Assembly (NCBI RefSeq): GCF_900141825.1 | Contig: NZ_FQYQ01000006.1 | Coordinates: 1-64,000, forward strand | Direction: 5' to 3' | Source: Pseudobutyrivibrio xylanivorans DSM 14809 | GTDB lineage: Bacteria > Bacillota > Clostridia > Lachnospirales > Lachnospiraceae | DNA: 64,000 nt | Part shown: positions 1-8,981 of the stretch, in pieces | Numbering within the stretch: the first letter of the stretch is position 1 | How the letters are laid out: the number at the start of each line of letters is the position of its first letter | Notes under the pieces: generated by a model | Seen by the model: only the letters and a program-made list of their open reading frames with translations | Databases searched by the model: none | Told to the model about the DNA's origin: nothing | Position numbers and translations under genes: made by a program

Positions 1-155
1 CCTTCTCGACTGTTGCTAAACTTAAAAACTTTACCTAGTTCAATGCCTCTCCAATCAAAGGCTCTGGCATAATGTGTAGTACTTCCTATATCAATTCCAA
101 CTACCAAAGTTGATTCTTTTACTTGATTGATTCTCTCATTCTGCTTACAATTCAT
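1..155 (-). CDS. IS110-family transposase, N-terminal fragment cut by window edge
   Basis: The reading frame starts with ATG at 155 and runs open to the window edge, giving 51 residues. It contains VVGIDIGSTTHYARAFDWRG, the first acidic strand of the RuvC-like DEDD domain of IS110-family transposases; the Asp in GIDIG is the expected first catalytic residue. A GGAGACACCC stretch just upstream gives a ribosome binding site. IS110 enzymes are DEDD recombinases that in characterised members are guided by a bridge RNA encoded in the element's own non-coding end. The Tnp_20 C-terminal domain with its catalytic serine lies outside the window, so whether the element is intact cannot be seen. It abuts the fructan locus, marking this end of the window as accessory DNA. 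Confidence 0.85.
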   Translation of the reverse strand, partial: MNCKQNERINQVKESTLVVGIDIGSTTHYARAFDWRGIELGKVFKFSNSRE

Positions 156-340
156 TTGTGGGTGTCTCCTTTGAACAATGATTTTTATTAACCGGCAAGT
201 TAACAATCATTATTCTATGAGAGGCACTCATTTTTTACAAACCTGATATTTTTACCCTAACAGGAATGCTCCATAAAATCCCATTTAAGTCACAAAATTC
301 ACTGCCTAATATTTTAACCTATTTTAAGAATAAATCTATA
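156..340 (-). other. Non-coding end of the IS110 element, candidate bridge RNA region
   Basis: There is no gene between the transposase start and the scrB terminator. A hairpin at 177-211 (arms AATGATT and AATCATT, inner arms TTAAC and GTTAA) lies just before the transposase ribosome site. In IS110-group elements the long non-coding end upstream of the transposase encodes the bridge RNA, so this is where it should be. The outer boundary of the element is not visible because IS110 elements lack clear terminal inverted repeats; 340 is only a rough limit. Assignment is by position and family knowledge, not by a recognised RNA fold. Confidence 0.4.
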
Positions 341-366
341 GAAAAAATTTAATATTCTAAATATAC

Positions 367-402
367 AAAAAAGAGATAGGAAAAATATTCCCATCTCTTT
401 TA
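367..402 (-). terminator. Intrinsic terminator after scrB
   Basis: An A/T-flanked stem (AAAGAGATGGGAA pairing with TTCCTATCTCTTT on the minus strand) is followed by a run of T. It lies about 40 bases beyond the scrB stop and closes the PTS-scrB operon. The stem is A/U-flanked on both sides, so it could also work in the other direction. Confidence 0.8.
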
Positions 403-441
403 TTGGTCGTCCAGGTCCTACTGATACAAAAACTAATAAAC

Positions 442-1833
442 CTATTTTATATCTACATTAAAAGACTTAAGACTATAGGCTTCTATATTTCCAATACTTC
501 CATCTATAGCAAGTGTATTCTTAATTTCCTTCGCCTTAAAATACTTTGTAGTAAATGTATAAAGACCGTCATTAATGAAGATTTCTATACTACAAGTATC
601 TACATAAATCTTCATGTTTTCTATTTTCTCGCCCTCAGCTAACTTTAGTTTTCTATATGTTCTATTACTTCCCAAATTCTTGTCTGTAAAAGAAAATACT
701 AAGTCATTTGTTAGCTTATTGTATTTAACATCAAAACCATTATTAAACTGAATAGTAAAATCATCCTGACCAAACTCCGACATATTTAATTCATATGAAT
801 CAATGTCAGCAATGTTTTTGATATCAATTTTTTCTTCTCTTAGATCCATGATTTCAGCAATTGGCTGCTGAAGCAATTTCCCAGAATTGCTATCATAGAC
901 TAATTTCCTTGGCAATGACAACATATGCTGCCATCCATCATCTATTGAAATATCATGACCATATTCCGCATCAGGCATACCCATCCATGCAATTAGGATT
1001 GTTCTTTTGTTTTCGTCTACATAAGTCTGTGGAGCATAAAAATCAAAACCATAATCCCATTCTGTAAATTCGCCTAAGCCCTTGCCATCAGCCAATAAAT
1101 CCTTTTTTGCATTAAAATAACCAGCCTGGTAAATATTTTGGAAAGAATACTCTTTCGCCTCCAAGCCCTGAGGAGATACTGACAAGAACTGTTTACCATC
1201 TACATAAAATAAGTCAGGACATTCCCACATATAACCAAATTTTTCAAACTCTATAAAATGACTAAAATTCCAATTAATCTTATCCTTGGATTTAAATAAA
1301 ATAACGCATCCTTCATCACTCTTTTTTCTTGCCCCAAGAGTCATGTAGTAATAGTCATCCTGATACCAAACCTTAGGGTCTCGAACATGAAGAGTAAGAT
1401 TATCTGGATAATCCTCACTTCTCAGTAATACTCTTTTTTCGCTAGCATCTATTCCGTCCTCGCTAGTTACTAAAATGGTATTACTCTCTCTTCCCTCTAG
1501 AATATAGTCGTAATCTCCAGCATGCTTTACGTTGCCTGTGTAATAAAGATACATTTTATTGTCTTCTACATAGGCGCATCCCGAATAAACACCACTTGCA
1601 TCCTCAGGCCTATCAGGCTTCATGAATACTCCTGTGAAATCATAATTAATGAAATCCTTTGTGGAGTAATGACCCCAGTCCTTTTCACCGCCCTTAGGAT
1701 CATCTGGTGAATACTGGAAAAATATGTGATGTACACCATCAAGCTGGCAAAGACCATTAGGGTCATTAAGCCAGCCTGAAATAGGAAAAAGATGAAATCT
1801 AGGAGTTAAATATTTATTTTCTTTTATACTCAT
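442..1833 (-). CDS. scrB: Sucrose-6-phosphate hydrolase (GH32)
   Basis: 463 residues, no signal peptide, so cytoplasmic. The glycoside hydrolase family 32 triad is visible: nucleophile Asp24 in WLNDPNG, transition-state Asp152 in RDPKVW and acid/base Glu204 in WECPDLF. The N-terminal five-bladed propeller (about 12-310) is followed by a small beta-sandwich domain. The enzyme hydrolyses sucrose-6-phosphate, and probably phosphorylated short fructosides, to glucose-6-phosphate and fructose. The start is supported by AAAGGTG about 10 bases upstream. It sits 14 bases after the PTS permease gene and is surely co-transcribed with it, which favours a phosphorylated substrate over free sucrose. Confidence 0.93.
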   Translation of the reverse strand: MSIKENKYLTPRFHLFPISGWLNDPNGLCQLDGVHHIFFQYSPDDPKGGEKDWGHYSTKDFINYDFTGVFMKPDRPEDASGVYSGCAYVEDNKMYLYYTGNVKHAGDYDYILEGRESNTILVTSEDGIDASEKRVLLRSEDYPDNLTLHVRDPKVWYQDDYYYMTLGARKKSDEGCVILFKSKDKINWNFSHFIEFEKFGYMWECPDLFYVDGKQFLSVSPQGLEAKEYSFQNIYQAGYFNAKKDLLADGKGLGEFTEWDYGFDFYAPQTYVDENKRTILIAWMGMPDAEYGHDISIDDGWQHMLSLPRKLVYDSNSGKLLQQPIAEIMDLREEKIDIKNIADIDSYELNMSEFGQDDFTIQFNNGFDVKYNKLTNDLVFSFTDKNLGSNRTYRKLKLAEGEKIENMKIYVDTCSIEIFINDGLYTFTTKYFKAKEIKNTLAIDGSIGNIEAYSLKSFNVDIK

Positions 1834-1847
1834 CTAATAAACACCTT

Positions 1848-3713
1848 TTATTTTGTTACTTTTAAAACCTTCTCACTGAAATCAGTAGTACCTATCTTGA
1901 TAGCACTAACCTCAGCAAACTTCTGTGTATTAGAAATAATAACTGGTGTAACAAGTGGATAACCAGCCTTTGTAATAGCATCCATATCAAATGTTACAAG
2001 AGTCTGTCCACAAGCAACCTTGTCGCCCTGAGCAACGTGTGCTTTAAAGTGTTCTCCATTTAATTTAACGGTATCAAGACCGATGTGAATAAGAACCTCA
2101 ATGCCATCATCACTTACAAGACCAATAGCATGCTTTGTATCATAAAGCATAGCAACAGTTCCATTGAAAGGAGCAACAACCTTACCCTCTGCTGGATTAA
2201 TTGCAACGCCCTTTCCAAGTGCCTCGCTTGCGAATACCTTATCAGGAGCCTCTGTAAGAGGAATAATCTCTCCCTTAAGAGGAGAATATACTGAATCCGC
2301 CTCTACATTAATATCAGACTTTGTTTCTACAACAACTGAAGGAGTCTTCTCCTCATCCTTATAAAGAATCCAAGATGCTGCAAATGCTACAACAGATGCA
2401 ACTGCAAATGTAAGCAAATATCCTGGTAAACAATCAGTAACGATAAGAAGTCCAAATAAACCTGTGATACCGTTTGCTGTAGCATAAACACCCATGATAG
2501 ATGCTACACAAGCACCTGCGGCACCACCAATCATACCAGCGATAAATGGCTTTCCGTAACGAATATTAACACCGAAGATAGCAGGTTCTGTAATACCCAT
2601 AAAAGCTGAAAGCGAAGCTGGAAGAGCCATTGCCTTTGTCTTTTTGTTTTTAGTCTTTAATGATACTGCAAGAGCAGCTGCACCCTGTGCTACATTAGCT
2701 GCTGTAGCGATAGGCATCCAGATATTCATACCATTATCAGAAAGCATCATCATCTCGATTGCATTGTACATGTGGTGAGCACCAGCAAGTACTGTTGGAG
2801 CATAAAAACCACCCATAAGGAATGCACCAACACCAAATGGAATAGCGATAAGTGCCTTAGCTCCTGAAAGAACCCATGTTTCAACCTGAGCAAAAATAGG
2901 TCCAACGAATGTCATAGCGATGAAACCTGCAATAAGTACTGAACAAAGTGGTGTTACAAAAAGATCAAACATTTCTGGAACAATCTTATGTAATTTCTTT
3001 TCGATAGTACACATTAACCAAACAGAAAGAATGATAGGAATAACATGTCCCTGATAACCAACATTTGCAATGTTCCAAGCACCAAACCAAGACCAAAGTG
3101 TAGTTGTCTCAGCACCGCTTGCTACTGTCCAAGCATTAACAAGACTTGGGTGAATCATTATCATACCGATTACTGCGCCAAGGTAGATATTTCCTCCAAA
3201 AATCTTAGCTGCTGAAATAGCTATAAGAATTGGTAAGAATGTAAGTGAAGTATTTGAGAACATATTTACAAGATTATAGAAATATGAATCTGCCATTGAT
3301 GGCCAAATCTGCACAAGGCCACCAAGTAAACCGTTTAAAAGTCCTGTTGCTACGATAGCTGGAATGATTGGGATAAAGATATCGCCAAGAGTCTTGATAG
3401 CTCGCTTCCACCATGGTGCCTTGCTTGCAGCAACCTGCTTAAGCTCTTCCTTTGTAGATGCCTCGATACCGGCTATATCAATAAATTCATCATAAACTTT
3501 ATTAACTGTACCTGTACCGATGATAAGCTGAAGCTGACCTGATGCATCAAATACACCCTTAACTCCATCTATCTCCTCTAATGCTGGTACATTAACCTTG
3601 CTGTTGTCAGCAATTACTAATCTAAGCCTAGTTGCACAATGTGCAGCTGAGATTAAATTATCCTTTCCGCCAATCTGTTCGTAGATCTGGCTTGCACACG
3701 ATCTGTAATCCAT
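1848..3713 (-). CDS. scrA: PTS sucrose-type transporter subunit IIBCA
   Basis: 621 residues from ATG at 3713, chosen because GAAAGGGA precedes it and because an upstream in-frame start at 3770 would lie almost on the operator at 3774-3787. Domain order is EIIB (1-85, phospho-Cys26 in AAHCATRLRL), EIIC with about ten membrane segments (105-460), and a fused EIIA (about 490-621, active His543 in LIHIGLDTV). It belongs to the glucose/sucrose superfamily and takes up and phosphorylates a disaccharide in one step, using phosphate from HPr. Pairing with scrB and the LacI regulator makes sucrose or short fructosides the likely substrate; related permeases for trehalose or beta-glucosides look similar, so substrate is inferred from context. 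Confidence 0.88.
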   Translation of the reverse strand: MDYRSCASQIYEQIGGKDNLISAAHCATRLRLVIADNSKVNVPALEEIDGVKGVFDASGQLQLIIGTGTVNKVYDEFIDIAGIEASTKEELKQVAASKAPWWKRAIKTLGDIFIPIIPAIVATGLLNGLLGGLVQIWPSMADSYFYNLVNMFSNTSLTFLPILIAISAAKIFGGNIYLGAVIGMIMIHPSLVNAWTVASGAETTTLWSWFGAWNIANVGYQGHVIPIILSVWLMCTIEKKLHKIVPEMFDLFVTPLCSVLIAGFIAMTFVGPIFAQVETWVLSGAKALIAIPFGVGAFLMGGFYAPTVLAGAHHMYNAIEMMMLSDNGMNIWMPIATAANVAQGAAALAVSLKTKNKKTKAMALPASLSAFMGITEPAIFGVNIRYGKPFIAGMIGGAAGACVASIMGVYATANGITGLFGLLIVTDCLPGYLLTFAVASVVAFAASWILYKDEEKTPSVVVETKSDINVEADSVYSPLKGEIIPLTEAPDKVFASEALGKGVAINPAEGKVVAPFNGTVAMLYDTKHAIGLVSDDGIEVLIHIGLDTVKLNGEHFKAHVAQGDKVACGQTLVTFDMDAITKAGYPLVTPVIISNTQKFAEVSAIKIGTTDFSEKVLKVTK

Positions 3714-3773
3714 GTTTTTCCCTTTCTGTTTTTCCTTTAATGAATATACAATAAAATCGATTAATCTCACTTA

Positions 3774-3787
3774 TGAAATCGATTTCA
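3774..3787. promoter_or_regulatory. ScrR operator O1, downstream of the scrA promoter
   Basis: TGAAATCGATTTCA is a perfect 14-base palindrome of the LacI-family type with a central CG. It lies just past the predicted scrA transcription start, where a bound repressor would block transcription. Confidence 0.75.
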
Positions 3788-3799
3788 CATCTTGGTGAC

Positions 3800-3805
3800 A
3801 TTATA
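3800..3805 (-). promoter_or_regulatory. Minus 10 box of the scrA-scrB operon
   Basis: TATAAT on the minus strand, about 87 bases before the scrA start codon. No good minus 35 hexamer is seen at 17 bases, which fits a regulated or weak promoter. Operator O1 lies directly downstream. Confidence 0.55.
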
Positions 3806-3839
3806 TAACTATTAAGGCAAAATTCCTATTAGTAATGTG

Positions 3840-3853
3840 TGATAACGATTTCA
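3840..3853. promoter_or_regulatory. ScrR operator O2, between the divergent promoters
   Basis: TGATAACGATTTCA matches O1 and O3 in 12 or more of 14 positions. It lies upstream of the scrA promoter, about 66 bases from O1 and 108 bases from O3 (centre to centre), so looping between repressor dimers is possible. Confidence 0.65.
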
Positions 3854-3913
3854 TATATTTTTTATATGTTTTTCACAAAATAATCTATAAAAGCCTAATT
3901 ATCCTTACAAAAA

Positions 3914-3942
3914 TTGATTTAGACCTGTCTAACAAATATAAT
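3914..3942 (+). promoter_or_regulatory. scrR promoter
   Basis: TTGATT and TATAAT are separated by 17 bases and point to scrR, whose start codon is 40 bases further on. Operator O3 overlaps the expected transcription start, pointing to autoregulation. Confidence 0.75.
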
Positions 3943-3947
3943 ATTAG

Positions 3948-3961
3948 TGAAAACGATTTCA
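3948..3961. promoter_or_regulatory. ScrR operator O3 at the scrR start site
   Basis: TGAAAACGATTTCA is a near-palindrome of the same type as O1, placed 6 bases after the scrR minus 10 box. Confidence 0.7.
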
Positions 3962-3982
3962 ATAATATTTTAGGAGAACCCC

Positions 3983-4963
3983 ATGAATATTAATCAAATA
4001 GCAAAACTTGCAGGCGTATCCCCAGCAACAGTTTCCAGATACCTAAACAATGGATACCTAAGTGAGGAAAAGCGCCAGGCAATCGCAAAAGTAATAGATG
4101 AGACTGGATATATTCCATCTACCCAGGCTCAAACTCTCAGAACCAAGAAAACCAAGATTATCGGGGTTATTATCCCTAAGATTGATTCGGATTCCATTTC
4201 ACAGGTTGTGGCTGGTATTGGCGAGGTCCTTAATGAAAAGGGCTATAAAATGCTTTTGGCCAACACAGATAACCATGATGAAAAGGAAATAGAATTTATT
4301 AATACATTCAAACAGAACATTGTTGATGGCATCATCCTCCTTGGAACTACACTTACACCTAAGCATAAAAAAGTCCTAAAAGACCTTACAATCCCATATG
4401 TAGTCTTAGGACAACAGACTGATATTTCCACCTGTATATTCCATGATGATTACACAGCAGCATACGAATTAACAGATTACATCATAAATAAAGGTCATAA
4501 AAATATTGGCTACATTGGTGTTACTGAAAAAGATATTGCTGTAGGTGTAAATAGAAGGAAAGGCTTTCTTGATGCCCTGGAAAAACACAATATCAAGCTT
4601 CCTGCCAAGCTCATCAAGACCGGCTCATTCTACATGGATAATGGCTATGAAAATGCTAAGGCTCTACTTAGCCAGAATAAAAATATTGATGCTATTTTGT
4701 GCGCTACAGATACTATAGCTTTAGGTGCTATCAAATACCTAAACGAAAATAAAATAAAGATTCCTGGCGATATTGCTGTTGCCGGCTTTGGGGAAAGCAA
4801 GTCATCTTCCATCCTTTCTCCTAGTCTCACTACAGTACATTTCTATTACAGAGACTGTGGAATTGAAGGGGCTACTTTCCTACTTGATAAAATCGCAAAA
4901 CCTGATATCCCAGATAAAGCAATGAAACTGGGCTTTGAAATAATAAAAAATCAGTCTGTATAA
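3983..4963 (+). CDS. scrR: LacI-family transcriptional repressor of sucrose/fructan genes
   Basis: 326 residues. The N-terminal LacI helix-turn-helix is clear (NINQIAKLAGVSPATVSRYL, 2-21), followed by the hinge helix and a periplasmic-binding-protein-like effector domain (about 58-322). The start follows AGGAG at a good distance. It is divergent from scrA-scrB, and three operator-like palindromes lie in the shared 270-base spacer, so it very likely represses both the PTS operon and itself. The effector is probably a sugar such as fructose or a sugar phosphate; that is inferred from the neighbouring genes. A stem-loop just after the stop ends the gene. Confidence 0.9.
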   Translation: MNINQIAKLAGVSPATVSRYLNNGYLSEEKRQAIAKVIDETGYIPSTQAQTLRTKKTKIIGVIIPKIDSDSISQVVAGIGEVLNEKGYKMLLANTDNHDEKEIEFINTFKQNIVDGIILLGTTLTPKHKKVLKDLTIPYVVLGQQTDISTCIFHDDYTAAYELTDYIINKGHKNIGYIGVTEKDIAVGVNRRKGFLDALEKHNIKLPAKLIKTGSFYMDNGYENAKALLSQNKNIDAILCATDTIALGAIKYLNENKIKIPGDIAVAGFGESKSSSILSPSLTTVHFYYRDCGIEGATFLLDKIAKPDIPDKAMKLGFEIIKNQSV

Positions 4964-4968
4964 AATCA

Positions 4969-4994
4969 GGCAGTCCCCAATACAGAGGACTGCC
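4969..4994. terminator. Shared terminator between convergent scrR and the fructanase gene
   Basis: GGCAGTCC and GGACTGCC form an 8-base-pair stem with a 10-base loop in the 41-base gap between two convergent genes. Tracts rich in T follow on both strands, though neither is an uninterrupted run. Confidence 0.7.
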
Positions 4995-5004
4995 CGAGAA
5001 ATTA

Positions 5005-8000
5005 TTACATTTTCTTCTTTCTAATCATCAGTATTACTAGTCCACAGGCAAGTAAAATACCAAGTACACATAAAATAGCAATTACTGCATTATTAGAAGT
5101 ACTTTCTTCGGCTATAGACTCAGTAGCAGAATCATTTTCTGTCTCAACTGCTGCCTTAGGTACAGTTTCATCCTGTATTTCTTCTGAGGCTTTTTCTTCA
5201 AAGGAATTATCCTTAGTGGAAATATCTTCAGTAGCAGCCTGTTCTTCTTTTTCTGAAGGCTTTTTCGAAGAATTTTTAGTACTTATTTTATTTGTAGCTT
5301 CTTGTTTAGGTAGAGCCTGTGCCACAGGCTCATCTGCAATTTTCACCTGCGTCTGTCCATTATTTGAAGTAGTATTAGAGGCTCTATTTGAATTTGATGA
5401 ACCAGATGAGCTTCCACTATTTGATGCTGAAATATCTAATTTATTGTCATTTGTAGAAGGAGTAGCAGGCTTATCCTCAGCAGGCTTTTCTGTATCCTTG
5501 GAATCTACATAGAAGGTTTGAACATTTAATTCACCATCCCAAAGTCCAAGTCCAACATATCCTTCCTCTAAATCGTTAGCATCCTCTAAAGTGTAATCAA
5601 GACTATTCACATCATCTACAAAAACAGAAATATTATTATTCTTCTTTTTAATTTCAAGATTATGATATTTACCATCTCCAATTGGTGCCTTTAATTGACC
5701 TCTAAACATATCATCACGACCAAACCTGAAGAAACGAATAACCTTATTATCTGGTGCAAATTGAATTGTATAGCCACCTTCACCTTCTAGAGGATTCATG
5801 TTAGGCGAAACTAGAAAGATGTTAATCAATCCTTTTGTAAAATTGATTTTTGTCTTCATAGTATAGTCACCATTAATCTTATCTTTTACCATGTAATAAT
5901 CATTTTGGCATACATTAGAAACTGTAAGAGTTTCGTCATCAACAGTCCAATTTCCAGAAAGATTTACAAAATCTTTTACATTTGTTTTAAAGTTATTTTC
6001 GTATACCTCTATGGTAAATTCTTTTGAAAGTTCTGGATTTTCTTCACTAGTAGCAGACACAACAGCCGTGCCCTTCTTAATAGCCTCTACTTTTCCATCA
6101 TCTGACAATTGAATAACACCCTCGCCAGATTTAATAGTCCAATTTATTTTTTGATTTGCATTAACAGGAAGAATATATGCATCAATCTTTGTCTTTTCGC
6201 CACAGTTCATCCTTGTCTTTGAAGGGAACATAGAGCTTATGGCATATACATCCTTAACTTCTTTCTTATCATTCCAAATACTTTTTATTGGATAAATATC
6301 GATATCTGCATTAATTTCGCCGCTTTCTGCAAACACCTCTATTCCCTGACTAAAAGGATTAGCAAAAATCTGTGCAGCACCACAAACTTTATTATCAGCA
6401 GAAAATACTTCAACACTTGCTTTGTCTACAAAAATATGTAAATCAAGACTTCCATCTCCGTTTAAGGACATATTTTGAGAGCATACTTCTGAAAATTTGT
6501 TACTAATAATTACCCCTGAATTACTTCTATCGATATATAACTTCTGATCATTAAAATCATATGCGACAATCGTTTCTTCATTGCTACCTTTTCTTAACTT
6601 AAATCCGACCTTAGTGGCATTCTTAGCAGGTTTAAATCTGGCAATTATCTCATATGTGTCTCCATTAAAATCTTTTAAAGTATCCGCACTATCTTTAAGC
6701 TTTAGATTTTTTATGTGTAGCTTATTTGTTGTTTCTCTAAGCTTTTTATATTCATTGATAGGAGTCTGAGTCAAAGCATAACCGGCATCAGTCTTTTCCA
6801 ATCCAAGCTTTAAATTAAGATTGAAAGTACCATTAAAATCCTGACCAACTTTTGAAGCGATTTGATTGCAATAATCATCCCAGGTATTCATCCAATTAAG
6901 CTCTACTATTTCAGGAATATCTGGATTTGCAGCAGTACCAAAGTCCTGAATATAATATGTCATAGCTGCGTATGAATCTCTACCGAAGTTCATAATACCG
7001 TCGCTATCCTTATATTCATCATCAGGAATAAAAGTCCAGCATCCATCAAGGTTTCTAAAATCACCAACTTTATAGAATCGACCACCTCGTGATAATACCC
7101 ATTTAAGAGTTCCATCAGAAGCTTTCACTGGATACATATCAGGACATTCTGTATGTAAATCCCCATAGGTAGATTCACAAGTCCAGTCTATTAGATTGTC
7201 AGATGAATATATTCTAAGTGGTCCACCAGCAATTACCATGAACCATTTATTTTCCCATCTAAATACCTTTGGATCTCTAAAGTCTCTTGAATGTAAGGGA
7301 TCATTTGACCAATCAAGTGCAACTTTATCAAGCTTTTTCCAGGTCCTACCTTCATCCTCGCTATAAGCCAGTTTTATTCTTTGTCCATTGCCATCAGCAG
7401 TTATAAGTGCCACCAAACCGCCTTCATTAGAGTCAAATAGACCTGAAGTGTTATTATCATCAACAACTATACAGCCAGAGAACATTGCGCCATTAGCATC
7501 TGGATAAAATGCAATAGGTTCTTCCTGCCAATGAAGTAAATCCTTACTTGTAGCATGTGCCCAGTGCATTGGCCCCCATTTAATATCATCAAAAAACTGA
7601 TAGAACATATGGTAAGTGCCTTTATAATACACTAAGCCATTAGGATCATTTGCCCATCCTTCTTTTACTGAATAGTGATACTGATCTCTATACACTTCAT
7701 TGTAGTATTCAACATCATTTTTGAAGCGATGAATATTAAGTCTGTACACAACAGAAGCATCAAATCCATCATCATCTTTTATTGTAGATTTTACAGTAAT
7801 ATAATTTATGCCTGTTTCAATAGGAATAGATTCACCAACGGAGAATAAATCACCATCTTCATTTTTTATTTCTATGGATGCATCTGGACACATCTTCTCT
7901 AATTCGATTTTTACTTCAGAAGCATCATTATTTACATATTGAAGCATCATTGGTTCAGTCGAAAGAAATCTTGCTTTATCAGAGATAGTTCCGTTATCAG

Positions 8001-8934
8001 ATTTTACAGAAATATCCTTCAACAATGGTGAGAAATAATTATTAAGCTCTCTATAATATGTGTTTTGGAAAATAACTTTACTATTCCAGTTTAGAAGTCC
8101 AAAAACACCTTCATCAATGAAAGTATCCTGCCCTAAATCCCCAGGTTGTAAATAATAATCTCCCAAACTAGCAACAAGCTCATCATTCACAAAATAAAGA
8201 ATCCATGAATCACATGCTACAACCTTTAATGTGTAGGTCTCCTCCGATGTCGCAGTAATTGACTTCTCATCAATTAATTGAAGGGCATCATTACGTTGCC
8301 ATCTAAAAAATTTGCATTTATGATTTGAAGCATCCAGGTTTACAACATAACTCTCTTTATTATCTGCAGTTCCATTGCTTCTAAAAAGTAAAGCAGCTGC
8401 CAATTGGTTTTCTAGAAATTTAATATCAGTTGAATATACGAAATTTTTACCATGCGTTTTTGAAAAAGCAAAACAATCACCCTTTCCAAGAGCATCACTC
8501 ATCAAACCATCTTCTGTGTATTCCCAATTACCATCACCAGAATAAGACAATTCGCCAATATTGTTTTTATAATTGTCAATATAATCTTCATCATCCTTGT
8601 CGTCTGTTATCTGATCTTCTTCAGATTCTTCTGTATCAGAAATGAATTTTTCTTCATCAGAAGTTTGAGCACCCTCATTCTCATTTTCTAAATCAGTAAT
8701 ATCAGATTTTTTCTCTTCATTTACATCTCTTTCATCCGATTTTTCTTCCTCAATTATTTCTTCATCAGGATTAGTAAACTCAACATTTTCATCTTTATTT
8801 TGCTCTTCGACAATAATTTCATTAGTTGCAGAGCCTTCCGCAAAAACTATGTCTGCATTGGTTGCAACATTACAAAGTAATAAAGATACACTTAACAAAT
8901 TACATAAAAACCCTACCAATCTTTTCCTTTTCAT
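5005..8934 (-). CDS. Cell-surface multidomain fructanase (GH32, levanase/inulinase type)
   Basis: 1309 residues from ATG at 8934, preceded by GAAGGAG; longer in-frame starts lack a ribosome site. A signal peptide (1-32) is followed by an acidic low-complexity stretch (about 38-120), a LamG-like beta-sandwich (125-305), a cadherin-like domain (310-400), the GH32 propeller and sandwich (415-885) with triad Asp430 (NDPNG), Asp554 (RDPK) and Glu596 (ECPDM), a Big2 Ig-like domain (890-980), a second LamG-like domain (982-1143), a Ser/Thr/Glu-rich linker and a C-terminal membrane helix (1280-1303) ending in RKKKM. There is no LPXTG motif. It should hydrolyse fructans outside the cell while tethered to the membrane. 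Levan versus inulin preference, and exo versus endo action, cannot be read from the sequence. Confidence 0.9.
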   Translation of the reverse strand: MKRKRLVGFLCNLLSVSLLLCNVATNADIVFAEGSATNEIIVEEQNKDENVEFTNPDEEIIEEEKSDERDVNEEKKSDITDLENENEGAQTSDEEKFISDTEESEEDQITDDKDDEDYIDNYKNNIGELSYSGDGNWEYTEDGLMSDALGKGDCFAFSKTHGKNFVYSTDIKFLENQLAAALLFRSNGTADNKESYVVNLDASNHKCKFFRWQRNDALQLIDEKSITATSEETYTLKVVACDSWILYFVNDELVASLGDYYLQPGDLGQDTFIDEGVFGLLNWNSKVIFQNTYYRELNNYFSPLLKDISVKSDNGTISDKARFLSTEPMMLQYVNNDASEVKIELEKMCPDASIEIKNEDGDLFSVGESIPIETGINYITVKSTIKDDDGFDASVVYRLNIHRFKNDVEYYNEVYRDQYHYSVKEGWANDPNGLVYYKGTYHMFYQFFDDIKWGPMHWAHATSKDLLHWQEEPIAFYPDANGAMFSGCIVVDDNNTSGLFDSNEGGLVALITADGNGQRIKLAYSEDEGRTWKKLDKVALDWSNDPLHSRDFRDPKVFRWENKWFMVIAGGPLRIYSSDNLIDWTCESTYGDLHTECPDMYPVKASDGTLKWVLSRGGRFYKVGDFRNLDGCWTFIPDDEYKDSDGIMNFGRDSYAAMTYYIQDFGTAANPDIPEIVELNWMNTWDDYCNQIASKVGQDFNGTFNLNLKLGLEKTDAGYALTQTPINEYKKLRETTNKLHIKNLKLKDSADTLKDFNGDTYEIIARFKPAKNATKVGFKLRKGSNEETIVAYDFNDQKLYIDRSNSGVIISNKFSEVCSQNMSLNGDGSLDLHIFVDKASVEVFSADNKVCGAAQIFANPFSQGIEVFAESGEINADIDIYPIKSIWNDKKEVKDVYAISSMFPSKTRMNCGEKTKIDAYILPVNANQKINWTIKSGEGVIQLSDDGKVEAIKKGTAVVSATSEENPELSKEFTIEVYENNFKTNVKDFVNLSGNWTVDDETLTVSNVCQNDYYMVKDKINGDYTMKTKINFTKGLINIFLVSPNMNPLEGEGGYTIQFAPDNKVIRFFRFGRDDMFRGQLKAPIGDGKYHNLEIKKKNNNISVFVDDVNSLDYTLEDANDLEEGYVGLGLWDGELNVQTFYVDSKDTEKPAEDKPATPSTNDNKLDISASNSGSSSGSSNSNRASNTTSNNGQTQVKIADEPVAQALPKQEATNKISTKNSSKKPSEKEEQAATEDISTKDNSFEEKASEEIQDETVPKAAVETENDSATESIAEESTSNNAVIAILCVLGILLACGLVILMIRKKKM

Positions 8935-8981
8935 ATTCTCTCCTTCAAATATTATAGTAATGGCAAAAATGCACTCGGCCG

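Noticed and set aside
403-642. Plus-strand frames across scrB, the fructanase, smc and polC
   Set aside because: They are antisense to clear genes, lack ribosome sites and have no family features.
3714-3770. A 19-residue N-terminal extension of the PTS protein starting at 3770
   Set aside because: It has no ribosome binding site, the EIIB domain starts at 3713 after GAAAGGGA, and the extension runs up to operator O1.
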